The position numbers were made by a program, and so were the translations under genes. Positions 53,808 to 63,012 of a DNA stretch of 64,000 nucleotides are shown here, piece by piece. A model generated the notes under the pieces. It had not been told where the DNA came from and ran no database searches. It was given only the letters and a program-made list of their open reading frames with translations. The stretch is from positions 117,833-181,832 of the forward strand of contig NZ_JAHRVA010000002.1 of NCBI RefSeq assembly GCF_019100495.1, read 5' to 3'. Position 1 is the stretch's first letter. Each line of letters opens with the position of its first letter. The stretch is from Falsochrobactrum tianjinense (GTDB taxonomy: Bacteria; Pseudomonadota; Alphaproteobacteria; Rhizobiales; Rhizobiaceae).

Positions 53808-54524
53808 ATGAACGAACATATTGGCTCGGTTGAGCCACGGCGACTTTATCAGCAGATTGCCGACCAGGTCAGGCTTTTAATCCGTGACGGACATTTCCCG
53901 GCTGGAAGCAGGCTTCCGGCCGAGCGTGAGCTTGCGCAGCAACTTGGAGTATCGCGTCCGTCGCTGCGCGAGGCCCTGATCGCGCTGGAAATTGCCGGCA
54001 ATGTCGAAATTCGCATGGGGTCTGGCATTTATGTGACCGTGGAGCCGGAGAACAGGCCGGGTGTTCAGGGTGGTTCGGTTGGTGAAAGCGTGCTGGAAAT
54101 CATGCAGGCGCGCGCACTTGTTGAAGGCAGCGCTATTGTCATGGCTTGCAGCCAGATGACGTCGGAGACTCTGGAGCGTCTGCGTGCCAATCTGGATGCC
54201 ATGCATGCGTTGATTGCGACTGGCCGCAAGGCGATCGATCTGGACCGGCAATTCCATTTGATCATCGCTGAGCAGTCAGGCAATTCCGTGATGGCCCGCA
54301 TTGTACGCGATCTGTTCGATGAGCGGTACAGCCCGCTCACGGCGCAGATCAGAACGCGCTTTGAAACCGGCGACACATGGATGCTGGCTTTGGCCGAGCA
54401 TGAGAAAATCTATGCAGCGCTGGAGGCGAGGGACTCACTTCTGGCGCAGGCGGCGATGCGAATGCATCTGGAAGCATCCAAGCAGCGCTGGATGGAAAGC
54501 GAGCCGATGCGAGCCCAGGTGTGA
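53808..54524 (+). CDS. GntR regulator, FadR/UxuR subfamily
   Basis: A 238-residue repressor. The winged helix reads LYQQIADQVRLLIRDGHFPAGSRLPAERELAQQLGVSRPSLREALIALEIAG (residues 15-65), and the helical FCD effector domain (ARALVEGSAIVMACSQM, LDRQFHLIIAEQSGN, LAEHEKIYAALEARD) carries the usual Asp and His metal ligands. UxuR/ExuR-like members sense uronates. The ATG at 53808 follows GGGAG; an upstream extension to 53748 is unlikely. It lies between the divergent UxaB-like gene and uxaA and should control both arms. Confidence 0.92.
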   Translation: MNEHIGSVEPRRLYQQIADQVRLLIRDGHFPAGSRLPAERELAQQLGVSRPSLREALIALEIAGNVEIRMGSGIYVTVEPENRPGVQGGSVGESVLEIMQARALVEGSAIVMACSQMTSETLERLRANLDAMHALIATGRKAIDLDRQFHLIIAEQSGNSVMARIVRDLFDERYSPLTAQIRTRFETGDTWMLALAEHEKIYAALEARDSLLAQAAMRMHLEASKQRWMESEPMRAQV

Positions 54525-54569
54525 GAGGCAGTTTGGGCTAGTGAACGAATTTAGGATTGAGGTCAGAAA

Positions 54570-56114
54570 ATGAATGACAAGGTTGTACCGGCAGTGGCGC
54601 CGGTGATCCTTTTGCACCCATCCGATGATGTGGCGGTTGCGCGTGTTTCGATCCGCGCTGGCGATCCGATCGGTCTTGGCGACGTTGTTGCCCACGATCT
54701 GATCGGGCGCGGTCACAAGGTTGCGCTGCATGCCATTTCGGCAGGCAAGGAAGTGCATAAATACGGTCAGGTGATCGGGGTGGCGACGCGAGGTATCGCA
54801 GTTGGCGAACATGTACATCTCCACAATCTCGCTATGTTGCCTTCCGAACACGAGCATCAGTTTTCGATCGATATCGAAGAACGGGGCATGTTGCCCGAGG
54901 CCGAGCGCCGCCAGTTCATGGGCTATGATCGCGGTTTCGGCGGCGTGGGCACGCGCAACTATATCGGTATCATTTCGTCGGTGAACTGCTCAGCAACTGT
55001 CTCGCGCTATATCGCTGATTATTTCAACCGCATGGGCGGATTGGACGGCTTCGACAATATCGATGGCGTGGTTGCGTTGACACACGGCACAGGCTGCGCG
55101 CTTAATACGAAGTCGGAAGGCTATCGCCTGCTTACCCGCACCATTCAGGGCTACGCCAAGCATCCGAATTTCGGTGGTATATTACTGATCGGGCTAGGTT
55201 GTGAAACCAACCAGATCGCGCCTATCCTCGAACATTATCGCATGGAGGAAGGCGAGCGCCTGCGTACCATGACGATCCAGCAGCATGGCGGCACGCGCAA
55301 GACCATTGATGCGGCCATCGAACAGATCAAGGAAATGTTGCCGCTGGTCAATTCGGCCAAGCGCACGCCGCAACCCTTGTCCAAGCTAAAAGTGGCGCTC
55401 GAATGCGGTGGCTCCGATGGTTATTCGGGTATTTCGGCCAATCCTGCGTTGGGCTATGCGTCCGATCTCATCGTGCGCAATGGCGGCACGACCGTTCTTT
55501 CGGAAACGCCTGAAATCTATGGTGCGGAACATCTTCTAACCCGCCGCGCGATAACGCCTGCTGTCGCAGAAAAGCTGCTGCAGCGCATCGACTGGTGGCG
55601 CGATTACACCGCGCGCAACGGTGACGAGTTGAACAATAACCCTTCGCATGGCAACAAGCTGGGCGGTCTCACCACCATTCTGGAAAAGTCGCTTGGCGCG
55701 GTCGCCAAGGGCGGCTCCATGCCGCTCAAGGCTGTTTATGAATTCGCCGAAACCGTGACCGAACAGGGCTTCGTTTTCATGGATACGCCGGGATACGACC
55801 CGGTTGCGGTGACCGGGCAGGTGGCTGGCGGCTGCAATGTCATCTGCTTCACGACCGGGCGCGGCTCTGTCTCTGGCTTCAAGCCTGCACCCTGCATCAA
55901 GATCGCCACCAATTCCGAAATGTATGAGCATATGAAGGAAGACATGGACTTCAATTGCGGCGGCATAGTCAAAGGCGAGGAAACCATCGAAGAATCGGGA
56001 ACGCGCATCTTCGAGCATATCATTGCGGTAGCGTCGGGCCAGGAAACGTTGAGCGAAATTTACGACTATGGCGATAATGAATTCGTGCCCTGGCAGGTCG
56101 GGGCCGTAACCTGA
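54570..56114 (+). CDS. uxaA: Altronate dehydratase (full-length UxaA)
   Basis: A 514-residue iron-dependent dehydratase that turns D-altronate into 2-keto-3-deoxygluconate. An N-terminal SAF domain (about residues 10-90, LHPSDDVAVARVSIRAGDPIGLGDVV) precedes the large D-galactarate dehydratase/altronate hydrolase domain (GYDRGFGGVGTRNYIGIISSVNCSATV; THGTGCALNTKSEGYRLLTRTIQGYAKHPNFGGILLIGLGCETNQ; ALECGGSDGYSGISANP; DFNCGGIVKGEE). The cysteine-rich motifs fit the metal site. It follows the GntR gene by 45 bases and precedes the LgoD-like dehydrogenase. Confidence 0.93.
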   Translation: MNDKVVPAVAPVILLHPSDDVAVARVSIRAGDPIGLGDVVAHDLIGRGHKVALHAISAGKEVHKYGQVIGVATRGIAVGEHVHLHNLAMLPSEHEHQFSIDIEERGMLPEAERRQFMGYDRGFGGVGTRNYIGIISSVNCSATVSRYIADYFNRMGGLDGFDNIDGVVALTHGTGCALNTKSEGYRLLTRTIQGYAKHPNFGGILLIGLGCETNQIAPILEHYRMEEGERLRTMTIQQHGGTRKTIDAAIEQIKEMLPLVNSAKRTPQPLSKLKVALECGGSDGYSGISANPALGYASDLIVRNGGTTVLSETPEIYGAEHLLTRRAITPAVAEKLLQRIDWWRDYTARNGDELNNNPSHGNKLGGLTTILEKSLGAVAKGGSMPLKAVYEFAETVTEQGFVFMDTPGYDPVAVTGQVAGGCNVICFTTGRGSVSGFKPAPCIKIATNSEMYEHMKEDMDFNCGGIVKGEETIEESGTRIFEHIIAVASGQETLSEIYDYGDNEFVPWQVGAVT

Positions 56115-56152
56115 TTTGCCGCAATAAGCATTCCAACTGACAGGATAATCCG

Positions 56153-57169
56153 ATGGTCAAGGCTCTGCGTATAGAGAGCGAAAACATTACCCGCTTCGCC
56201 GAAGTTGACGAAGCCCCGCTATTGCCCGGCTATGTACGGGTGAGCGTACGGCACATAGGGCTGTGCGGCAGCGATCTCAACACGTTCAAAGGACTTAATC
56301 CGTTGGTTGAACTGCCGCGTATTCCAGGCCATGAAATCGGTGGCGAAATCATTGAGGCGGGCGAGGGCGTCGATGGAGCCTACGCCAAGGGCAAGCGCGT
56401 GATCGTGATGCCTTACACCAACTGCGGCACCTGCTCGTCGTGCCGCAAGGGTCGCCTGAATGCCTGCCGCTACAACAAGACGCTCGGTGTGCAGCAGAAT
56501 GGCGGTCTGGCTGAACAGATCGTCCTGCCAGCCGAAAAGCTTATTCTCAACGAGAGCCTGGCTCCACGCCATCTGGCTCTGGTTGAACCGCTTTCGGTGG
56601 GCTTTCATGCGGTCGAACGCGGGCGCGTTGCGGCTGACGATACGGTTGCCGTGCTTGGTTGCGGCATGATTGGCATGGGCGTGTTGCTGGGCGCTGTCGC
56701 GCGTGGAGCGAAGGTCATTGCCATCGATCCAAGTGCCGAAAAACGCGAACTGGCGCTGAAATTCGGTGCGGCTCACGCTCTGCCGGGCGGTGAGGATGTG
56801 GTCGCGAAGGTGCAGGAACTGACGGACGGTGACGGCGTGGATGTGGCCTTCGAGGCGGTCGGCTTGCCGATCACCTTCACGCAGGCTGTCGATCTTGCCG
56901 GGTTTGCGGGCCGTGTCGTTTATGTCGGCTATTCCAAGGCTCCAGTGACCTATCAGACGCAATTCTTCAACCTCAAAGAGCTTGATATCATGGGATCGCG
57001 TAATGCGACGCTACCCGATTTTGAGGCTGTGATCGCACATCTGGAAAAGCTCGGAGCGGACGCCGATCAGCTTATTTCGCGGGTCTTCCCGTTTGAGGAA
57101 GCCGAAGCCGCGCTGCCCTTCTGGGACGGCGACCGTAATGTTCTGAAGATCGTGATCGAACGAACGTAA
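56153..57169 (+). CDS. Zinc-dependent sugar-acid dehydrogenase, LgoD (YjjN)-like
   Basis: A 338-residue medium-chain dehydrogenase. Catalytic zinc ligands lie in GLCGSDLNTF and GHEIGGE; the structural zinc site is C-x2-C-x2-C-x7-C (CGTCSSCRKGRLNAC). The Rossmann motif is VLGCGMIGMGVLLGAVARGAKVIAID. The closing block LDIMGSRNATLPDF is shared with E. coli YjjN, L-galactonate 5-dehydrogenase, which yields D-tagaturonate. With UxaB-like and UxaA enzymes beside it, that reaction fits best; L-gulonate or L-idonate 5-dehydrogenase is an alternative. Confidence 0.85.
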   Translation: MVKALRIESENITRFAEVDEAPLLPGYVRVSVRHIGLCGSDLNTFKGLNPLVELPRIPGHEIGGEIIEAGEGVDGAYAKGKRVIVMPYTNCGTCSSCRKGRLNACRYNKTLGVQQNGGLAEQIVLPAEKLILNESLAPRHLALVEPLSVGFHAVERGRVAADDTVAVLGCGMIGMGVLLGAVARGAKVIAIDPSAEKRELALKFGAAHALPGGEDVVAKVQELTDGDGVDVAFEAVGLPITFTQAVDLAGFAGRVVYVGYSKAPVTYQTQFFNLKELDIMGSRNATLPDFEAVIAHLEKLGADADQLISRVFPFEEAEAALPFWDGDRNVLKIVIERT

Positions 57170-57270
57170 TTGAAATCGAAGCAAGGCCCCATGCCGGGAA
57201 GGACAGCATGGAAGCCAAGCGGAAGAACCGGCCTCATGGCCATTTGAACCCCTGAAGGGAGGGAATAGTA

Positions 57271-58245
57271 ATGAAAAAAATCGTAACCGGTATGATTGCG
57301 GCGAGCATGCTGCTGGCCGGAAGCATGGCGGCTCTGGCTGCCAATGTTTCGATCAAGGTCGCATATGAAAACAATCCTGGCGAGCCTTTCGATGAGGTTA
57401 TGCATTATTGGAAAGACGATCTTGCAAAGCGTTCCAATGGTGAAATCACGCTTGAACTCTATCCAAGCTCGCAACTCGGTTCCAAGAAGGACGTGACGGA
57501 ACAGGCCATGATGGGCCTCAATGTCGTGACCATTTCCGATGTCGGCTTCCTTGCGGAATACGACCCGGATCTTGGCGTGCTCTACGGTCCTTTCCTGAGC
57601 GACGATCCGGCAGACCTTTTCAAAGTTTATGACGGCGATTGGTTCAAGGCAAAGAGCGAAGAACTGAAAAAGAAAGGCATTCACATCGTAATGCCGAACT
57701 ATCTTTACGGCATTCGCCAGATCATTTCCAAGAAGCCGATCCGCACGCCTGAAGACCTCAAGGGCATGAAGATTCGCGTGCCGAACAACGTCATGCAGAT
57801 CAAGACGTTTGAAGCCATGGGTGCGACGCCGACTCCGATGCCGCTTGGTGAAACCTTCCCGGCTTTGGCGCAGGGCGTGATCGATGGTGTTGAAAACCCG
57901 ATCTCGGTTCTTTATGGCCAGAAATTCCAGGAAGAAGCCAAGTATCTGAGCAAGGTCGGTTATCTCACCAACGTTGCCCTGATTGTCGGTGGCGAAGCAT
58001 TCTTCTCGACTTTGCCGGAAGAGCAGCTCAAGATGATCCATGAATCCGCCTATGATGCCGGTCTTTACAGCCAGAAGCTGACGATCGAAAAAGACAATGA
58101 AATGATCGAGAAGATGAAGGAAGCCGGCGTCGAGATAATCGAAGTCGACCGCGCTCCCTTCAAGGTATTGGCAGAAAAGGTCTATACTCAGTTCCCGGAA
58201 TGGTCGCCAGGTCTTTATGAGCAAATCCAAGCCGAAATGAACTGA
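57271..58245 (+). CDS. TRAP transporter substrate-binding protein (DctP)
   Basis: A 324-residue periplasmic binding protein. A signal peptide (KKIVTGMIAASMLLAGSMAALA) precedes NVSIKVAYENNPGEPFDEVMHYWKDDLAKRSNGEITLELYPSSQLGSKKDV, the DctP fold. KGMKIRVPNNVMQIKTFEAMGATPTPMPLGETFPALAQGVIDGVENP includes the conserved Arg that binds the substrate carboxylate. The substrate is likely L-galactonate or a related aldonate/uronate by context. GGGAGGG precedes the ATG. First gene of the TRAP set. Confidence 0.92.
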   Translation: MKKIVTGMIAASMLLAGSMAALAANVSIKVAYENNPGEPFDEVMHYWKDDLAKRSNGEITLELYPSSQLGSKKDVTEQAMMGLNVVTISDVGFLAEYDPDLGVLYGPFLSDDPADLFKVYDGDWFKAKSEELKKKGIHIVMPNYLYGIRQIISKKPIRTPEDLKGMKIRVPNNVMQIKTFEAMGATPTPMPLGETFPALAQGVIDGVENPISVLYGQKFQEEAKYLSKVGYLTNVALIVGGEAFFSTLPEEQLKMIHESAYDAGLYSQKLTIEKDNEMIEKMKEAGVEIIEVDRAPFKVLAEKVYTQFPEWSPGLYEQIQAEMN

Positions 58246-58315
58246 CCAATCTCAATTCGGATATTGCCATGTCGCAGTTTGACTGCGGCATGGTGTTTGC
58301 ATGGGATTTAGTCCG

Positions 58316-58786
58316 ATGAAAATTTTTGAAAAACTGATTGATGGGCTGGCAGCAGCTCCGCTTTTCATTCTGCTCGTCTTGTACAATGTGGCGGTCGTCA
58401 TGCGCTATTGGCTCCACCAGCCACTGCAATGGACGGAAGAAGTCGCTGGCCTACTGATGATCTGGATCGTGATGCTGGGTAGCGTTGCCGCAGAACGCGA
58501 CAAGCAGCATCTTCATATTCCGATGTTCGTTGACCTCCTTCCCGGCAGATTACGCGATATGATCAATGCGGTCGTTTCGATCGCCTCCGGAATCTTTCTG
58601 CTTTATGTCTCCTATGCCGGATACAAACTGGCCGTGGGGGCGCAGTTTAAAGTAACCAGCGTATTGCGCGTCTCCTATTTCTGGATTGACATTGCGGTCC
58701 CGGTTAGCTTCGTCATTATCGCTTTTTATATGTTCTCCGGCGCTTACAAGACCTTGCGCGCCGCCTTTGCGGGAGGCAAGGCATGA
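58316..58786 (+). CDS. TRAP transporter small permease (DctQ)
   Basis: A 156-residue membrane protein with four spans. LQWTEEVAGLLMIWIVMLGSVAAERDKQHLHIPMFVDLLP is the DctQ signature. The ATG at 58316 is preceded by GGGA within a five-codon longer reading. Its end overlaps dctM by four bases (ATGA). Confidence 0.9.
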   Translation: MKIFEKLIDGLAAAPLFILLVLYNVAVVMRYWLHQPLQWTEEVAGLLMIWIVMLGSVAAERDKQHLHIPMFVDLLPGRLRDMINAVVSIASGIFLLYVSYAGYKLAVGAQFKVTSVLRVSYFWIDIAVPVSFVIIAFYMFSGAYKTLRAAFAGGKA

Positions 58787-60057
58787 GCCTGACCACTATC
58801 GTCCTCATCATGCTGGCGTTGATTGCGCTCAACATGCGCCTTTATGTCGGCATTCTGATTGCCGTATTCACTTATTTCGTGTTCTTCAATCCGATGCCGA
58901 TTGCAATTGCCGTACAGCGCTTCATAAGCCCCGCGCAGAATACGTCGCTACTGGCAATTCCGTTCTTCATCATGCTCGGCACAGTCATGTCCCATACCGG
59001 CATTGCGGAGCGTTTGATCAAGGTGGCCGATATTCTTGTCGGTCGCATGCGCGGCGGCATGGCGCTCACCAATATCATGGTTTCCACCTTGATGGGCGGC
59101 GTGAGTGCTTCAAACCTTGCCGATAGCGCTATGCTGACCCGCATGATGGTGCCGGAAATGGTCAAGCGAGGTTATGACAAGGCGTTCTCCTGCGCCGTGA
59201 CTGCTGCCGGTTCGCTGATTACGCCGATCATTCCTCCAGGTATTGCGCTTATTATTTACGGCCTGATTGCCGATGTTTCTATCGGCAAGATGTTCATGGC
59301 CGGCATTGTTCCCGGTGTTTTGGGGGCCGCTATCTTGATGTTTGCAGCCTATCTGACCTCGGTGAAGCGCGGCTACAAGCCGAGCCGCACGCACAGGATG
59401 ACGGGAGCAGAGGTTGCATCCACATTGGCTTCCGCATGGCCAGCCGTGGTTTTGCTGTTCGCAATTCTCGGCGGTATCCGCATGAATATCTTTACCCCGA
59501 CAGAAGCCGGTGCGGTGGCGGTTACGCTGGTGCTCATCATCGGATTTGTGATCTATCGCGAGATGCGCGTGTCGCATGTGGTGGATTCGCTGGTTGAAAC
59601 CGCGAAATCCACCGCCTCGGTCATGCTCGTTATCATGGCTTCCTCCGCGCTTGCCTGGGTGTTCTCGCTCGAACAGGCCGGTGTTGCCCTGATGCAGCTT
59701 ATTTCGTCTTTCACCAGCAATCCCTACACATTTCTGCTGGCTGTGAACGTGATCCTTCTGCTGCTCGGCTCGCTGATCGAAGGTACTGCGCTGATGATCG
59801 TTCTGGTACCGTTGCTCATGCCAACCGTTCATGCGTTGGGCATTGATCCGGTGCATTTCGGCATCGTCGTCATCATCAACCTGTCCGTCGGCACGCTGAC
59901 ACCGCCGGTCGGCACGGTAATGCTGATGGTTTGCAACATCGCCAAGGTCAAGGTGGGCGACTTCACTCGGCAAGCTTTGAGCATGTATGCGGCTTTGTTT
60001 ATCCTACTGGCACTCGTCACCTATGTGCCAATAATTTCAACATTGCTGGCTTACTGA
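58783..60057 (+). CDS. TRAP transporter large permease (DctM)
   Basis: A 424-residue inner-membrane protein with 11-12 spans that carries the sodium-driven transport. Typical blocks are NTSLLAIPFFIMLGTVMSHTGIAERLIKVADILVGRMRGGMALTNIMVSTLMGGVSASNLADSAMLTRMMVPEM, PIIPPGIALIIYGLIADVSIGKMFMAGIVPG and INLSVGTLTPPVGTVMLMVCNIA. It is coupled to dctQ and ends the operon at a clear terminator. Confidence 0.93.
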   Translation: MSLTTIVLIMLALIALNMRLYVGILIAVFTYFVFFNPMPIAIAVQRFISPAQNTSLLAIPFFIMLGTVMSHTGIAERLIKVADILVGRMRGGMALTNIMVSTLMGGVSASNLADSAMLTRMMVPEMVKRGYDKAFSCAVTAAGSLITPIIPPGIALIIYGLIADVSIGKMFMAGIVPGVLGAAILMFAAYLTSVKRGYKPSRTHRMTGAEVASTLASAWPAVVLLFAILGGIRMNIFTPTEAGAVAVTLVLIIGFVIYREMRVSHVVDSLVETAKSTASVMLVIMASSALAWVFSLEQAGVALMQLISSFTSNPYTFLLAVNVILLLLGSLIEGTALMIVLVPLLMPTVHALGIDPVHFGIVVIINLSVGTLTPPVGTVMLMVCNIAKVKVGDFTRQALSMYAALFILLALVTYVPIISTLLAY

Positions 60058-60080
60058 TAGAAAAACTTATTGTTAAAAAG

Positions 60081-60110
60081 AAAAGCGCGGGGGGATTCCC
60101 GCGCTTTTTT
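60081..60110 (+). terminator. Terminator of the sugar-acid/TRAP operon
   Basis: AAAAGCGCGGG and CCCGCGCTTTTTT form an 11-bp stem around GGGATT with a T-run. It lies 23 bases past the dctM stop. Confidence 0.93.
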
Positions 60111-60654
60111 CTTGCCTGCTAAAATATGACTTGGAAAAGGGGGTTAGGTTTTCCGTCGGATTTGCGCCTGTTTTCATGTATGGCGGGGACTGAATCGAAC
60201 AGAAGTATAATCATATATATTTACTGTTGTTAATCTCATCTATATTGTGACAATACTAAAATTAGCGTATGTCGCAGCTAAATCCATATTTGTCGCAGTT
60301 CGCCGGTGCGCAACCATTTCACGGGACTACTATCATAGTCGGGTTGGCCCATTTTTTGCGATTATCCGCTGTATGGGAAAGCCCTTATATTTCGTCGTGC
60401 ACCCATCAAAAAATGTCCAAGGGAACGGGTGCATAAAGATGAATTCACGGCTGTGGGTGGACATGTCGAGAAATGACCTATATAGAATCAGGATACCAAT
60501 CGCCAATCATTCTCCGCAGGCCGTTCGTAGCCTGCAGTATGTGCATGCTCTATTCGCACTGGAATGAAGAATTATTAATTATGAAAAGGAGATTAAGTCC
60601 GCCGGCACAGCGGGGTTAGACATAATGCATGGTATTTTATACAAGGACGATAGT
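60111..60654. other. Gene-free region upstream of choV
   Basis: About 540 A+T-rich bases. A 106-codon frame (60247-60567) has no ribosome site or family resemblance. The region must hold the choVWX promoter. No known riboswitch was recognised. Confidence 0.45.
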
Positions 60655-61839
60655 ATGAAGTCGCCTGCTAAGACAAAAATAAGCTTGAACGGCGTGTTTA
60701 AAGTCTTCGGCGACGATCCGGAGCGTGCAATGCAGGAATTGCGCGCAGGTAAATCAAAAGCCCAGATTCACAGTGATTATGGCGCCACGATTGGCGTAGA
60801 TGACGCGACTTTCGATATTTATGAGGGCGAAGTATTCGTCATCATGGGGCTGTCTGGTTCAGGTAAATCGACGCTTCTGCGCCTGCTCAACCGCCTCATT
60901 GAGCCGACTGCTGGCTCCATCGAAGTCGACGGTCGTGAGATCGTAAAAATGTCGAAGCGCGAATTGATCGATCTGCGCCGCCGCGACATGAGCATGGTAT
61001 TTCAGTCTTTTGCACTGCTTCCCAATCGCACCGTTTTGAACAATGCCGCTTTCGGCCTTGAAGTCGCCGGGATAGGCGAAGGCAAGCGGCATGAAAAAGC
61101 GCTCAAGGCGCTTGACGCCGTGGGGCTTGAGCCTTACGCCAACAGTATGCCGGACCAGCTTTCGGGCGGCATGAAGCAGCGTGTCGGCCTGGCGCGCGCG
61201 CTGGCAAGCGAGCCGACCATCCTTCTGATGGATGAGGCTTTCTCCGCACTCGATCCTCTGATCCGCACGGAAATGCAAGATGAGCTCAAGCGACTTCAGG
61301 CCAAGCAGAGCCGCACTATTATTTTTGTCAGCCATGACCTCGATGAAGCCATGCGTATCGGCGATCGAATCTGCATCATGCAGCATGGCAAGGTCGTTCA
61401 GGTGGGAACGCCGAACGAAATCGTTTCCGCGCCTGCCAATGATTATGTCCGCTCCTTCTTCCGAAATGTCGATGTTTCGCGGGTCTTTAAGGCGGCGGAT
61501 GTGGCGCGCGAGGATGAGTTGATTGCATTCGATCCTTCGCAACTGGAATCTGCGCTGGAACGGCTCGACGCAAGTGGAAAAACATACGGGGTGCTGATCG
61601 ACGCCGATCACATTTATCACGGGGTCGTCACGCGTGATGCGTTGGCGAATGGCGGCGTGGGCGCGAGTGAGGAACAGCTTGATTGCGCAAAGACCATACA
61701 GGCTGATGCGCCGCTTTCGGAGCTTTTGATGCGCGTTGCGGAAAGCCCATGGCCCGTACCTGTAACGGATAGGAACAACCGCTATATCGGGGCCATCAGC
61801 AAGTCTGCACTGCTGGAGTCGCTTGGTCGCGCGGGGTGA
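60655..61839 (+). CDS. choV: Choline/glycine betaine ABC transporter ATPase
   Basis: A 394-residue ATPase of the ProV/ChoV type. The distinctive start LNGVFKVFGDDPERAMQELRAGKSKAQIHSDYGATIGVDDATF precedes Walker A GLSGSGKST (about residue 65), signature LSGGMKQRVGLARAL, Walker B ILLMDEAFSALD and switch SHDLDEAMRI. The C-terminal 110 residues are a CBS pair, possibly an ionic-strength sensor. AAGGA lies 7 bases before the ATG at 60655; an ATG at 60625 lacks it. It heads choVWX. Confidence 0.93.
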   Translation: MKSPAKTKISLNGVFKVFGDDPERAMQELRAGKSKAQIHSDYGATIGVDDATFDIYEGEVFVIMGLSGSGKSTLLRLLNRLIEPTAGSIEVDGREIVKMSKRELIDLRRRDMSMVFQSFALLPNRTVLNNAAFGLEVAGIGEGKRHEKALKALDAVGLEPYANSMPDQLSGGMKQRVGLARALASEPTILLMDEAFSALDPLIRTEMQDELKRLQAKQSRTIIFVSHDLDEAMRIGDRICIMQHGKVVQVGTPNEIVSAPANDYVRSFFRNVDVSRVFKAADVAREDELIAFDPSQLESALERLDASGKTYGVLIDADHIYHGVVTRDALANGGVGASEEQLDCAKTIQADAPLSELLMRVAESPWPVPVTDRNNRYIGAISKSALLESLGRAG

Positions 61840-62057
61840 TCCCGCAGAGCCCGCCGGGCTGTGTTCCGGCAGGCAGGCTTACGGGCTTCGGCCCAGACGC
61901 GTCGCATTTAATCATACTCACTGCGCTCGCTCTGGACTCTTAGTTTGTCGCAGTATCGCGGTCATTAAATGAGGCCATTTAACTGCGAAATACTCAAGCC
62001 GGACCTTGCGGTCCCGCAGAGGCCAGAGGCAACACGATCCGAAACGGACGGTAAACC
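61840..62057 (+). other. Structured spacer between choV and choW
   Basis: A 218-base gap with several short inverted repeats (AGCCCGCCGGGCT near 61849 and ATTTAAT...ATTAAAT between about 61907 and 61978). Such a long gap inside an ABC operon is unusual. It may hold a second promoter or differential-expression hairpins. Confidence 0.45.
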
Positions 62058-62975
62058 ATGGATTTGAACTTTAGTATCGGCGGATGGGCAGATGTAACGG
62101 TCAATTATATACTTGACCACTTCACACCTGCGCTCGATATGATCGCGGCCACAATCGGCTTTCTAACCGACGGAATTCAAAATACACTCATCGCCATTCC
62201 GCCATGGGTGGGGGTTGCGATACTCGCTTTGCTGGCGCTGTGGCGTGTTGGCTGGAAATTTGCGGTATTTACCGTACTTGCGCTTGCTCTTATCATTCAT
62301 ATGAGGCTGTGGATCGGCACGATGGAAAGCCTGTCGCTGGTGCTCGCTTCCACTATTGTTGCGGTGCTGGTGGGCATTCCCCTCGGCATCGCCATGGCGC
62401 GCAACGATACAGTCGCGTCAATCGTGCGCCCTGTGCTCGATCTGATGCAGACCATGCCGGCGTTCGTCTATCTTATTCCAGCAGCAATGTTTTTTGGTCT
62501 TGGCGCCGTGCCGGGCACGATTGCGACTGTGATTTTCGCCATGCCACCGGTGGTTCGGCTGACCAACCTTGGTATCCGCCAAGTGCATACTGAATTTGTC
62601 GAAGCAGGTTTGGCTTTTGGCTGCACATCGCGCCAGTTGCTTTTCAAGGTTCAGCTTCCCAATGCGATGCCTTCCATTATGGCCGGGGTGAACCAGACGA
62701 TCATGCTGTCGCTTTCAATGGTGGTCATCGCTTCGATGATCGGTGCGGGCGGACTTGGCAATACGGTTCTCACCGGCATCCAGCGTCTCGATGTCGGCAA
62801 AGGCTTTGAAGGTGGATTGGCGGTGGTCATTCTGGCCGTCATCCTCGACCGCATCACGCAGAGTTTTGGCAAGGGAAATTCCGGTGGGATAATGGGCTTT
62901 TTCAAAAGGTTGGCCTTCATGAAAAAGGACTCTGACGGGCACTCTGCCTCCCCCTTCCGCAAACAGGAGGCATGA
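62058..62975 (+). CDS. choW: Choline/glycine betaine ABC transporter permease
   Basis: A 305-residue inner-membrane protein with six or seven spans of the ProW type. The opening FSIGGWADVTVNYILDHFTPALDMIAATIGFLTDGIQNTLIAIPPWV is typical, and the core PVLDLMQTMPAFVYLIPAAMFFGLGAVPGTIATVIFAMPPVVRLTNLGIRQV includes the coupling loop region, followed by INGAGGLG-like SMIGAGGLGNTVLTGIQRLDVGKGFEGGLAVVILAVILDRI. choX follows after 37 bases. Confidence 0.93.
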   Translation: MDLNFSIGGWADVTVNYILDHFTPALDMIAATIGFLTDGIQNTLIAIPPWVGVAILALLALWRVGWKFAVFTVLALALIIHMRLWIGTMESLSLVLASTIVAVLVGIPLGIAMARNDTVASIVRPVLDLMQTMPAFVYLIPAAMFFGLGAVPGTIATVIFAMPPVVRLTNLGIRQVHTEFVEAGLAFGCTSRQLLFKVQLPNAMPSIMAGVNQTIMLSLSMVVIASMIGAGGLGNTVLTGIQRLDVGKGFEGGLAVVILAVILDRITQSFGKGNSGGIMGFFKRLAFMKKDSDGHSASPFRKQEA

Positions 62976-63012
62976 CGAGAAAATGAGTATGCAGAATAGA
63001 AAAGGAGAAGGT

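Noticed and set aside
60247..60567. 106-codon frame upstream of choV
   Set aside because: Lacks a ribosome site, has atypical composition and no recognisable motif; more likely non-coding promoter DNA.
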